A stretch of DNA of 20,223 bases from Pseudomonadota bacterium. Lineage in GTDB: Bacteria > Pseudomonadota > Alphaproteobacteria > Rhizobiales > Hyphomicrobiaceae. The notes below the pieces were generated by a model. It saw nothing but the letters and a program-made list of their open reading frames with translations. It ran no database searches and was not told where the DNA came from. Shown piece by piece: positions 8,003 through 14,771 of the stretch (position 1 is the first letter of the stretch; every line of letters starts with the position of its first letter). The stretch lies in assembly GCA_003242645.1 (NCBI GenBank), contig QGVC01000017.1:1-20223 (forward strand), written 5' to 3'. Made by a program: the position numbers and the translations under genes.

Positions 8003-8706
8003 GACACCTCTAGCCAATTGCGGCGGACATCTGGACGACTACGGAGCTCGTCCGGCGTTCCTTCAAAGACGATTTCTCCATGTCCCATGACGAACACTTT
8101 CTGCGCAACTTTGAGCGCAATGGTCAGTTTCTGCTCCACCAGCACCACGGCGACGCCGCGTCTCTTGATATCGAGGATCACTTCCATGACGACCTCGACG
8201 ATCTTTGGTGCCAGCCCCTCCGTTGGCTCATCGATCAACAATACACGCGGATTGCCGAGAAGGGACCGGCAGATCGTCAACATCTGCTGTTCGCCGCCGG
8301 AAAGCGTGCCTGCCTTATTGCGACGCCGCTCTTTGAGGCGGGGGAAATACTGGTACATATCCTCAATGGTCCAGGCCGCGGTGCCGTCGCGCGGCGGCTG
8401 CAGTCCCATCTGCAAATTCTCCTCGACAGTCAGATTGGGAAATACAAGCCGTTCCTCCGGGACGTAGCCGAGTCCAGCTCGCGCGATTTCGAAAGGGCGC
8501 AGACCCGTGAGCTCTTGCCCATTTAGTTTTACGTTACCTTGCGTTGCGGGCACGATGCCCATCAAGGTTTTCAGCGTCGTAGAACGGCCCGAGCCATTGC
8601 GGCCGAGCAAGCTGACAATGCTGGCCTCCTCGACCGCAAGATCGACGCCATGGAGAATGTGGCTCTTACCATAATGCGCGTGCAGGCCCTCGACCTTGAG
8701 CAGCAT
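7999..8706 (-). CDS. livF: LIV-type ABC transporter ATPase (LivF)
   Basis: A 235-residue cytoplasmic ATPase of the branched-chain amino acid transporter family, driving uptake with LivG. The signature LSGGEQ (135-140) and Walker B VLLIDE (155-160) are intact, and VEQK stands at the switch region as is usual for LivF. The Walker A loop reads GRNGSGRST (35-43), with Arg41 where the phosphate-binding Lys is expected. The start at 8706 shares one base with the LivG stop (TAATG) and has GAGGAGG upstream. In this family the substrate may be amino acids, aromatic acids, urea or other small organics, so the name does not fix the ligand. Confidence 0.92.
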   Translation of the reverse strand: MLLKVEGLHAHYGKSHILHGVDLAVEEASIVSLLGRNGSGRSTTLKTLMGIVPATQGNVKLNGQELTGLRPFEIARAGLGYVPEERLVFPNLTVEENLQMGLQPPRDGTAAWTIEDMYQYFPRLKERRRNKAGTLSGGEQQMLTICRSLLGNPRVLLIDEPTEGLAPKIVEVVMEVILDIKRRGVAVVLVEQKLTIALKVAQKVFVMGHGEIVFEGTPDELRSRPDVRRNWLEVS

Positions 8707-9461
8707 TACGCCACCTCCTCACCGAGATAGGCTTCCTGCACGTCCGCGTTGTTGCGAATTTCGTCCGGAGTGCCCGTAGCAAGAATTCGGCCATAAACAA
8801 GGACGGAAACGCGATCACAAAGGCTGAACACGACATTCATATCGTGCTCCACAACCAGCAGCGTTTTCCCCTCGGTGACCTCGCGAATGAGCTGGACAGC
8901 GCGCTGGGACTCCTCGCGCGACATGCCGGATGTCGGCTCGTCAAGCAGAATGACATCGGCGCCAGTAGCGAGCGTCATGCCAATTTCCAGAGCGCGTTGC
9001 TCTGAGTACGTAAGGTCTCCGGCGGGATGGTCGCGCCGTTCGGTGAGGCGCACGCGTTCCAGAATAGCCTCCGCTTCTTCATTGACGGCACGCATTCTGC
9101 TGACGGGCGTAAATAGTCCGTAGCGGACACCATGCCGCGCCATAACGCCGATGCGAAGGTTCTCGAAAACCGAGAGGCGATGGAAAATATTCGTGATTTG
9201 GAACGAACGCGATAAGCCGAGCCGGTTAATTTCATGGGGTGGAAGCCCCGAGATACGCCGCCCGCGTAACCTGATTTCACCTGCCGTCGGCGGGAACATC
9301 CCCGAAATCATGTTGAACAGGGTCGATTTGCCGGCACCGTTCGGCCCGATAAGCGCGTGGCGCTCGCCGGAGGCAATGGTCAGGTTGACGCCCTCCATCA
9401 CCTTCAACGCACCGAAGTGCTTGCTAACGTTTTCCACCTCCAGCACGGGTTCGCGATTCAT
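8706..9461 (-). CDS. livG: LIV-type ABC transporter ATPase (LivG)
   Basis: A 251-residue ATPase, the partner of LivF. It has a standard Walker A GPNGAGKST (39-47), Walker B VILLDE (170-175) and the H-loop VVEHDM. The signature motif is LTYSEQ (150-155) in place of the ideal LSGGQ; LivG proteins usually carry a relaxed form such as LSYGQQ, so this is a mild variant. The SRSFQITNIFHRLSVFENL stretch (84-102) is a LivG trademark. The start at 9461 overlaps the LivM stop as ATGA, indicating translational coupling. The frame ends one base into the LivF start. Confidence 0.94.
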   Translation of the reverse strand: MNREPVLEVENVSKHFGALKVMEGVNLTIASGERHALIGPNGAGKSTLFNMISGMFPPTAGEIRLRGRRISGLPPHEINRLGLSRSFQITNIFHRLSVFENLRIGVMARHGVRYGLFTPVSRMRAVNEEAEAILERVRLTERRDHPAGDLTYSEQRALEIGMTLATGADVILLDEPTSGMSREESQRAVQLIREVTEGKTLLVVEHDMNVVFSLCDRVSVLVYGRILATGTPDEIRNNADVQEAYLGEEVA

Positions 9462-10753
9462 CGTTCCACGGCTCCCGCGAGCTGAATTTCAGTTTGTGCG
9501 ATGCGGGCAGCCTCGGCCCTTTCGAGAATACCGTCCCAAGTCTCGCGAAGCATGCGGCGCGCGTTTGGCAGAAGCAGAAGACCGGCGGCAAGCAGCCCGA
9601 ACGGGATGATCCACGTTACCGGTGAGAAGACCTCCCATTCCACGCCGAAGAGCTTGAATGGAGGCCAGGTGCCGAGGCGGCCACGCGCAGCTGCATACTC
9701 TGGCGAGAAAATGATCGCAAAGGACTCGACAAGGAAGACGACGGCTCCGGTGAAACAGGCCGCCACCACTGCTGCGAGCGCATATACTCGGCCGAGCTCT
9801 GGCCAGCTGATCTTAGACCAGTGCTGAATGTGGGCCTGGACCAATCCGCCGATGCCCTGGGGCGCATAGAGCATGACGAGAACGAAAATCAGCCCCTGAT
9901 AAAGGAGCCAGGTTCGGGTCACCTCAGAGATATAGAAGGCAAACAATGTGAAAATGCTTGCACCCACAGCGGGGCCGAAAAACACAGTCGAGCCGCCGAC
10001 GAAGGTATGAAGCACGACCTGCGCAGAAACGTGAGTGGAAAAGAGGGAGTAATTCGCAGTTTCGTTCGATACCGCTAGCAAAGCTCCGGCGATTCCTGAG
10101 AACATGGCCGAAATGGAGAAAATGATGACCTTCGTCGTGTGCGCGTTGTAGCCCATGAAACGCAGGCGTTGCTCATTATCCCGCAGGGCCAACGTCAGGC
10201 GCCCGAAGGCTGTCCGCGTGTAGGCCCAAAGCAGCAGAATCGACACCACCGTCCAGCAGAGTGCCAAGTAGTACACCTGCAGCGGCGAGCCGAATGTCAG
10301 CCCGGCCCATGGCATGCGCATTGAGGAAAGGCCGGCCTCGCCGCCGAACAGACCATCCCAGTGCGGGGCGAGCGAGTGGAGAAGCTCCGCGATGGCGAGG
10401 GTAACGAGCGCAAAGTAGACGCCGGACCGCATCGTGGCAAAATATCCGGCGAAGGCTCCGACCAGAAATCCTGCTGCTGCGCCAGCAAGCGGAAGGAGGG
10501 GTGTGGGAAACGAGATAATTCTGTCTTCGATGGCGCCCATCAAGTGAAGGGTCGCGAATGCGCCGACGCCAAAAAAGGCGGCGTGGCCGAAAGACAGAAG
10601 TCCCGCCTGACCGACAAGAAGATTGAACGCCATCGCAAACAAAGAGGCGATGAGCATGTTGGTAAAGGCATTCTGCCAGCCTATGCCGAGAAACGGCGGC
10701 ACAGAGATGAGTACGATCAAAAGAGCAGTGAGTAATGCAATTCGGGCGAGCAC
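9458..10753 (-). CDS. livM: LIV-type ABC transporter permease (LivM) with C-terminal membrane extension
   Basis: A 431-residue inner-membrane permease. The conserved LivM core covers about residues 1-305, with LVGQAGLLSFGHAAFFGVGA (46-65), the GGEAGLS segment (137-143), and a cytoplasmic loop with RDNEQRLRFMGYN (191-203). After the normal LivM end near LYAPQGIGG (295-303) there are about 120 more residues holding two further hydrophobic stretches (about 322-348 and 379-396) and a charged helical tail (398-423). Most LivM proteins stop near 330 residues. I chose the GTG at 10753 because GAGGGGG lies eight bases upstream and this puts the first membrane helix at the N-terminus; the frame is open to a TTG at 10813, which would overlap livH. 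It follows livH by 13 bases. Confidence 0.9.
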   Translation of the reverse strand: MLARIALLTALLIVLISVPPFLGIGWQNAFTNMLIASLFAMAFNLLVGQAGLLSFGHAAFFGVGAFATLHLMGAIEDRIISFPTPLLPLAGAAAGFLVGAFAGYFATMRSGVYFALVTLAIAELLHSLAPHWDGLFGGEAGLSSMRMPWAGLTFGSPLQVYYLALCWTVVSILLLWAYTRTAFGRLTLALRDNEQRLRFMGYNAHTTKVIIFSISAMFSGIAGALLAVSNETANYSLFSTHVSAQVVLHTFVGGSTVFFGPAVGASIFTLFAFYISEVTRTWLLYQGLIFVLVMLYAPQGIGGLVQAHIQHWSKISWPELGRVYALAAVVAACFTGAVVFLVESFAIIFSPEYAAARGRLGTWPPFKLFGVEWEVFSPVTWIIPFGLLAAGLLLLPNARRMLRETWDGILERAEAARIAQTEIQLAGAVER

Positions 10754-10766
10754 TGCGTATACCCCC

Positions 10767-11708
10767 TCAGCTCCGCTCACCCATGAGACCGGCTGGCCGG
10801 ACCAGCAAGACAATGAGCATCAGCAGGAACGGAACAGTTCCCGAAATCGAAGACAAAGTCAGCGTGAAAAGCCCACCGACGGAGCGAGCCCACTCACCCA
10901 ACCCGACCCACGATAGTAGTCCCGCGAGCGACCAATCGAGGCCTACGGCGAACGAGCTGAACAAGCCAATTAACAAGGACGCGACGAGGGATCCCTCAAG
11001 AGAGCCCAACCCACCGACGACGACGACGACAAACACGATAACGCCGAGCTCGATTGCCATGTTTGGGTTGGTCGGGAAAAACGCGCCGGCCACAGCGCCA
11101 GCCAGACCAGCAAATGCAGCGCCCGTGCCGAAAACACCCATGAAGACCAAGGGCACGTTGTGTCCGAGGGATTCCGCCATGACCGGTAGCCGCTCGGCAG
11201 CACGAACAACCAGGCCGGCCCGAGTGCGGGACAGGAGCAAATAAAGAATCACGAACATTCCTACGGCAACGAGGCCGATGAACACGCGATAAAAGGGATA
11301 ATCCGTGCCGAAAATCGTGAACGCTGGAAAGCGCAGGTAATCGGGCATCGAATAATTGACGGGGAAATCGCCGTAGAAGAGCTTGATGAGCTCCTCGAAG
11401 ATAAAGGCCAGTCCGAAGGTCAGCAGCAATTCGTGTGCATGGCCATAAGCGTGAACACGGCGTAGGAGGTTGCGCTCCACGAAAATTCCTAGCAAGCCCA
11501 CCAAGATCGGCGCGACGAGTAGGCCGAGCCAGAAGTTGATGGTCGTGGTAACTGTGTACCCGATATACGCCCCCAGCATGTAGAAACTGGCATGCGCGAA
11601 GTTCAGCACGCCCATCATGCCGAAAATGAGTGTTAGGCCAGCGGACACCATGAACAGCAGCAGGCCGTAGGTGACGCCGTTCAGGGTCGATATGATCAGG
11701 AATTCCAT
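10767..11708 (-). CDS. livH: LIV-type ABC transporter permease (LivH)
   Basis: A 313-residue inner-membrane permease of normal LivH length, pairing with LivM to form the channel. Typical features are the N-terminal NGVTYGLLLFMVSAGLTLIF stretch (10-29), MGVLNFAHASFYMLGAY (32-48), and about eight hydrophobic segments. The GGLGSLEGSLVAS loop near residue 233 matches the conserved cytoplasmic coupling region of this family. The start at 11708 has GAGG seven bases upstream. It lies 73 bases after the binding-protein gene, with a hairpin in between, and just ahead of livM. Confidence 0.93.
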   Translation of the reverse strand: MEFLIISTLNGVTYGLLLFMVSAGLTLIFGMMGVLNFAHASFYMLGAYIGYTVTTTINFWLGLLVAPILVGLLGIFVERNLLRRVHAYGHAHELLLTFGLAFIFEELIKLFYGDFPVNYSMPDYLRFPAFTIFGTDYPFYRVFIGLVAVGMFVILYLLLSRTRAGLVVRAAERLPVMAESLGHNVPLVFMGVFGTGAAFAGLAGAVAGAFFPTNPNMAIELGVIVFVVVVVGGLGSLEGSLVASLLIGLFSSFAVGLDWSLAGLLSWVGLGEWARSVGGLFTLTLSSISGTVPFLLMLIVLLVRPAGLMGERS

Positions 11709-11731
11709 CGGCAGACCTCGGACAGGGGAGG

Positions 11732-11755
11732 GCGGGGCGAATTCTGTCGCCCCGC
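11732..11755 (-). promoter_or_regulatory. Intercistronic hairpin between binding-protein gene and livH
   Basis: Perfect 8-bp arms GCGGGGCG (11732-11739) and CGCCCCGC (11748-11755) flank an 8-base loop, about 26 bases after the binding-protein stop. There is no T-run after it on the minus strand. As with the similar hairpin at 715-741, it probably stabilises the binding-protein mRNA or reduces read-through into the permease genes. The structure is seen; the role is inferred. Confidence 0.55.
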
Positions 11756-11781
11756 ACCTTCACCAGTTCACGAGAAAAGGA

Positions 11782-13020
11782 TCAGGCTGGGCGCTCCATC
11801 TTGCAGGAGTCCTGGACAGGATAGATTGCCTCCGGACCTGGGATAATCTCTACCACGCCGAAGCCGTATTTGGTGCCGTCCACCGGATACTTCGGGTTAT
11901 CAACGACCTTGGAAACGACGACCGGAATAACGGCCTGGTGATCCTCGGCGCGAACAGTGATCTTGCCCATCGGCGTGTCGATTGATGCCTTTTCGAGCGC
12001 TTTTGCAATCTCGCTGACCTTGATCTCACCGCCACCGAAGTCGACGGATTTCAGAGCCTCGCCGAGGGTCCGAATAGCATTCACCGTCTGCGGCTCGATG
12101 TAGACAGGGTAATGGCCGGTTGCCGCCTTATAAGCCTCGGGGAAGTCGGTGTTGTCAGCCTCGATGTTGTAGGGATGGGCAAGATAATGTCCCAGAGCCG
12201 TGTCGCCGGCATTGGCAATATTGCCCACCTGGTCAAGGAATGTTGTCGCAAAGCGCACTTTGAGGCCGGCGTCACCCGTAGCTTTCATGAGGAGCAGCAG
12301 GTCATTGGACCAATTCCCGGTGATGACCGTGTCAGGGTTCGCGTCCTTGATCTTGGCGACGTAGGGCGAGAAATCCTGGATCTTGTTTACCTCGTGAAGG
12401 ACTGTCTCCACGACCTGGTAGCCGCCAGCTTTGGACGCAGTCTTTATGGCCTCCTCCATATCGCGGCCCCAGGAATAGTTCTGGTTTATGGAGTAGACGC
12501 GCGTGCCAAGCTCGCCCGCCTTTTTCATTGCGTTGACCAGCGCATTCACGCGCATCGGCGCCGTGGTCGTGAAGCGGAAATGATAGAAGTGACATTTCTC
12601 GCCGGTCAGCTCCAGAGCTTCCGCGCCGAGGTTGATGAACATCACCTCATTTCCGGGGTTGCGGATATTGTGCTTGCGCACGTCCTCGGTGATCTGCCCG
12701 GCAATCGCGGAAGAGGCGCCCTGTAATACGATATGCACGCCATCAGCAACGGCCTGTTTGAATTTGTCGGCTGCGCCTGTCGTGCCTCCGGCGTTGTCGT
12801 ACTCAATGACTTCGATCGGTGCGCCGTTGAAGCCGCCCTTCTTGTTGATGTCATCTATGACGAATTTCGCAGCTGCCGCGAAAAGCCGACCCGTCGAAGT
12901 CTGTGGCCCCGATAACGATTCAATAATCCCGATTTTCAGCGCCTCGGCGTGTGCGGCTGCAGCCGTTACGCCCAAAGCCATCGCCGCGCCGAGGGCGATT
13001 TTGATTGTTTTGCCTTTCAT
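11782..13020 (-). CDS. LIV-type ABC transporter substrate-binding protein (Peripla_BP_6)
   Basis: A 412-residue periplasmic binding protein. A Sec signal with cleavage near AHA-EA (25/26) is followed by LKIGIIESLSGPQTSTG (28-44), the usual start of the type-I fold of the LivK/AmiC class. The fold carries on with a GASSA-type ligand-loop region and a YSWGRDMEEA segment. The name LivK would be a family label only: binding proteins of this class with catabolic operons often take aromatic or other organic acids rather than leucine. The start at 13020 has GGGAGG five bases upstream; the frame is open further upstream into the AroE-like gene but that part is its shadow. It comes ten bases after the AroE-like stop, so the two are co-transcribed. 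Confidence 0.92.
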   Translation of the reverse strand: MKGKTIKIALGAAMALGVTAAAAHAEALKIGIIESLSGPQTSTGRLFAAAAKFVIDDINKKGGFNGAPIEVIEYDNAGGTTGAADKFKQAVADGVHIVLQGASSAIAGQITEDVRKHNIRNPGNEVMFINLGAEALELTGEKCHFYHFRFTTTAPMRVNALVNAMKKAGELGTRVYSINQNYSWGRDMEEAIKTASKAGGYQVVETVLHEVNKIQDFSPYVAKIKDANPDTVITGNWSNDLLLLMKATGDAGLKVRFATTFLDQVGNIANAGDTALGHYLAHPYNIEADNTDFPEAYKAATGHYPVYIEPQTVNAIRTLGEALKSVDFGGGEIKVSEIAKALEKASIDTPMGKITVRAEDHQAVIPVVVSKVVDNPKYPVDGTKYGFGVVEIIPGPEAIYPVQDSCKMERPA

Positions 13021-13030
13021 CTCGTCCTCC

Positions 13031-13846
13031 CTAGTTTCTAACAGAATGAGCGCCCTCGGGCGCCACGCCAAGAAACTCTGCCAAGAGCCGCACTTGAGCA
13101 TCGAGCATGTGGCGCCCGAGATGCACACGACAGCCTTTGGATGCAGCCGCTTCTATGAGCGCTGTGCGCTCTGGTTTCATGATGACCTCTGCCACCGTGA
13201 TGCTCGGCTCCAAGAGATTAGGATCGAGGGGCAGCGGATCGTGCGGTTTCAATCCGAGCGAGGTGGCGTTGACCACCATATCGAACCCCGCAGGATTGGC
13301 CGGGCCGACCGTCGCGCGACAAGCGGGAAAAGCGGCGGCAACGCGCGCGGCGAGTACGCGGGCCTTTTCCTGTGTGCGATTGGCGATCGTCAGCGCGCTG
13401 GCACCATGGCTGGCGAGTGCAAACGCGATTGCCGAGGCGGCGCCACCCGCCCCGAGCAGCAATACTCTTTGACCTCGCGGATCAATGCCGTTGGCAAGCA
13501 ACCCGCCGAGAAAACCTTGCCCATCGAACATATCGCAGACGAGCCGGCCGTCCTGTGTGCGCCGAATTGCATTCGCTGCTCCGACGAGGCGAGCCTGTTC
13601 GTAGACCTCATCGCAAAGGTCGATAACCTTCGTTTTGTGGGGGACGGTGACGACGAGGCCGGCGAGATTGTGCAATTGCCTTATGGCCGCGAGGAAGGAC
13701 GATAATCCCTCGCTCGGCAAGTGCATCGGCACGACCACGGCATCCACGCCGTGGTCGGCGAAATAGGCGTTCATGACCTGCGGCGTGCGGACCTGGGCCA
13801 CCGGATCGGCAATGATGCCCACGACCCGTGTCGTGCCGGTAATCAT
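13031..13846 (-). CDS. Shikimate dehydrogenase family (AroE-like) oxidoreductase, divergent substrate pocket
   Basis: A 271-residue NAD(P)-dependent oxidoreductase with the full AroE fold. Catalytic Lys71 (TVPHK), Asn92, Asp108 (in FDGQGF), GAGGAASA (132-139), NRTQEK (156-161, a pattern linked to NADP use) and GRHMLDAQ (244-251) are present. The N-terminal shikimate-binding motif, normally of the HSxSP type with two Ser, reads QVRTP (18-22): one Ser is Val19 and the other Thr21. The Asn-Thr-Asp of classic AroE reads Met-Phe-Asp (106-108). This places it with the divergent AroE-like classes rather than the biosynthetic enzyme. As first gene of the catabolic transport operon it more likely oxidises an imported cyclic hydroxy acid or polyol. 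The start at 13846 has GGGAGG four bases upstream. Confidence 0.88.
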   Translation of the reverse strand: MITGTTRVVGIIADPVAQVRTPQVMNAYFADHGVDAVVVPMHLPSEGLSSFLAAIRQLHNLAGLVVTVPHKTKVIDLCDEVYEQARLVGAANAIRRTQDGRLVCDMFDGQGFLGGLLANGIDPRGQRVLLLGAGGAASAIAFALASHGASALTIANRTQEKARVLAARVAAAFPACRATVGPANPAGFDMVVNATSLGLKPHDPLPLDPNLLEPSITVAEVIMKPERTALIEAAASKGCRVHLGRHMLDAQVRLLAEFLGVAPEGAHSVRN

Positions 13847-13879
13847 CCCTCCTCCCTAGACGGCTCTTTTGTTGGGAGT

Positions 13880-13889
13880 TCGGTACCGA
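13880..13889. promoter_or_regulatory. Perfect 10-bp palindrome, candidate GntR site
   Basis: TCGGTACCGA is a perfect palindrome with GT-AC at its centre, the core pattern of GntR-family operators. It lies 34-43 bases upstream of the AroE-like start, where a bound repressor would block transcription of the operon. Ten bases can occur by chance, so confidence is low. Confidence 0.3.
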
Positions 13890-13932
13890 TACACCAGCGG
13901 TCCCGTCGTCCCCTTTGACGAGCATGTTGCCA

Positions 13933-13953
13933 CTTATCTGGTTATCTGACAAG
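13933..13953. promoter_or_regulatory. Imperfect 21-bp palindrome, candidate operator for the FadR-type regulator
   Basis: The element begins CTTATCTGG and ends CTGACAAG; eight of ten base pairs are symmetric. Inside it, TTATCTGACAA (13942-13952) fits the FadR-subfamily consensus TNGTNNNACNA at all but one defined base. It also holds TTATCTG twice, nine bases apart. A second pair of arms, ACAAGTT (13949-13955) and AACTTGT (13970-13976), overlaps its right end and covers the TTGACA of the minus-strand promoter candidate. A bound regulator here could control both divergent units. Confidence 0.45.
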
Positions 13954-14021
13954 TTTAACTGGGAGTGTCAACTTGTGCGGCGCGGCTCGTGAGCTGGCGG
14001 TGGTGACGCAGGAGTGAAGCG

Positions 14022-14762
14022 ATGTTCGACTTTCGAGAGAAGGTGCTCGTCCTCACAGGTGCGAACGGGGCGATTCCGCGCGCCATCGCAAGAACATTTT
14101 TCGAACTCGGTGCAAGCCTGGTCTTAAGCGACATTGATGATATTGGGCTGACCGAGTTCGCACAGAGACTTGATCCATCAGGCGACCGCATAGTCGTTCT
14201 GCGCCAGGATGTGACCAATTCGAGAGATGCGACAGCGCTTGCTGCTGCCTGCCAGGAGCGCTTTGGCGGAGCGGACTACCTGGTGACCGCCGCCGGCCTT
14301 TATCGCGACCAGCTCGTCGCCACAATGACGGATGAGCAATGGCGCGAAACAATCGGCATTAACTTAGAAGGCGTGTTCTACACCTGCCGGGCTATTGCGC
14401 CGTTGTTGCGTGACGGCGGAGCAATTGTGAACATTGCATCTGTGGCAGGGCACCGCGGAAGCTATCAACATGCCCATTACTCGGCGGCCAAAGGCGCTGT
14501 GCTCGCATTTTCTCGCAGTCTGGCCCTCGAACTTGCACCTCGCATCCGCGTCAACGCCGTGTCACCCGGGCTTATTGACACTGCGATGATTCGGCCGCTC
14601 TTAGCTGCCCGAGGCGAGGAGCTCCTTGCCGCAACACCGCTGAAGCGGCTCGGAACACCGGAAGAGGTAGCGCGTGCAATCGCGTTTCTCTGCAGCGATT
14701 GGGCTAGTTTTATTACAGGTGAGACGCTGCATGTTAACGGCGGACTTTACATTGCAAGCTGA
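14022..14762 (+). CDS. SDR family oxidoreductase with variant nucleotide-binding loop
   Basis: A 246-residue short-chain dehydrogenase. Catalytic Ser140 (NIAS), Tyr153 and Lys157 (YSAAK) are in place, Asp37 suggests NAD, and the C-terminal GETLHVNGG is typical. Two motifs differ from the rule: the glycine loop reads TGANGAIP (12-19), with Pro where the last Gly of TGxxxGIG stands, and NNAG reads TAAG (89-92). The start at 14022 has CAGGAG seven bases upstream. It heads a two-gene unit with the GntR regulator and is divergent from the transport operon, so it probably carries out another oxidation or reduction step of the same pathway. The fold is certain; cofactor use and substrate are not. 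Confidence 0.92.
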   Translation: MFDFREKVLVLTGANGAIPRAIARTFFELGASLVLSDIDDIGLTEFAQRLDPSGDRIVVLRQDVTNSRDATALAAACQERFGGADYLVTAAGLYRDQLVATMTDEQWRETIGINLEGVFYTCRAIAPLLRDGGAIVNIASVAGHRGSYQHAHYSAAKGAVLAFSRSLALELAPRIRVNAVSPGLIDTAMIRPLLAARGEELLAATPLKRLGTPEEVARAIAFLCSDWASFITGETLHVNGGLYIAS

Positions 14763-14771
14763 CAAATAACT

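Larger units (their letters stand above)
13847..14021. promoter_or_regulatory. Divergent promoter region between the nine-gene operon and SDR-gntR
   Basis: This 175-base space must hold both promoters. On the minus strand a perfect TTGACA (13966-13971) is followed after 19 bases by GATAAC, a passable -10 with a long spacer, pointing towards the AroE-like gene. On the plus strand TTGACG (about 13917-13922) is the best -35 but lacks a good -10. The palindromes listed separately overlap this area, so the GntR regulator encoded next door probably controls both directions. Promoter calls are tentative. Confidence 0.5.

Noticed and set aside
12632..13705. Plus-strand open frame of 357 codons
   Set aside because: It lies opposite the binding-protein and AroE-like genes, whose motifs are clear. 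No domain or ribosome site supports it.
4187..13972. Shared 10-mer GAGTGTCAAC in both minus-strand promoter regions (4187-4196 and 13963-13972)
   Set aside because: Both copies contain TTGACA on the minus strand, so a common -35 could explain it. Ten bases shared between two sites is weak evidence of co-regulation.
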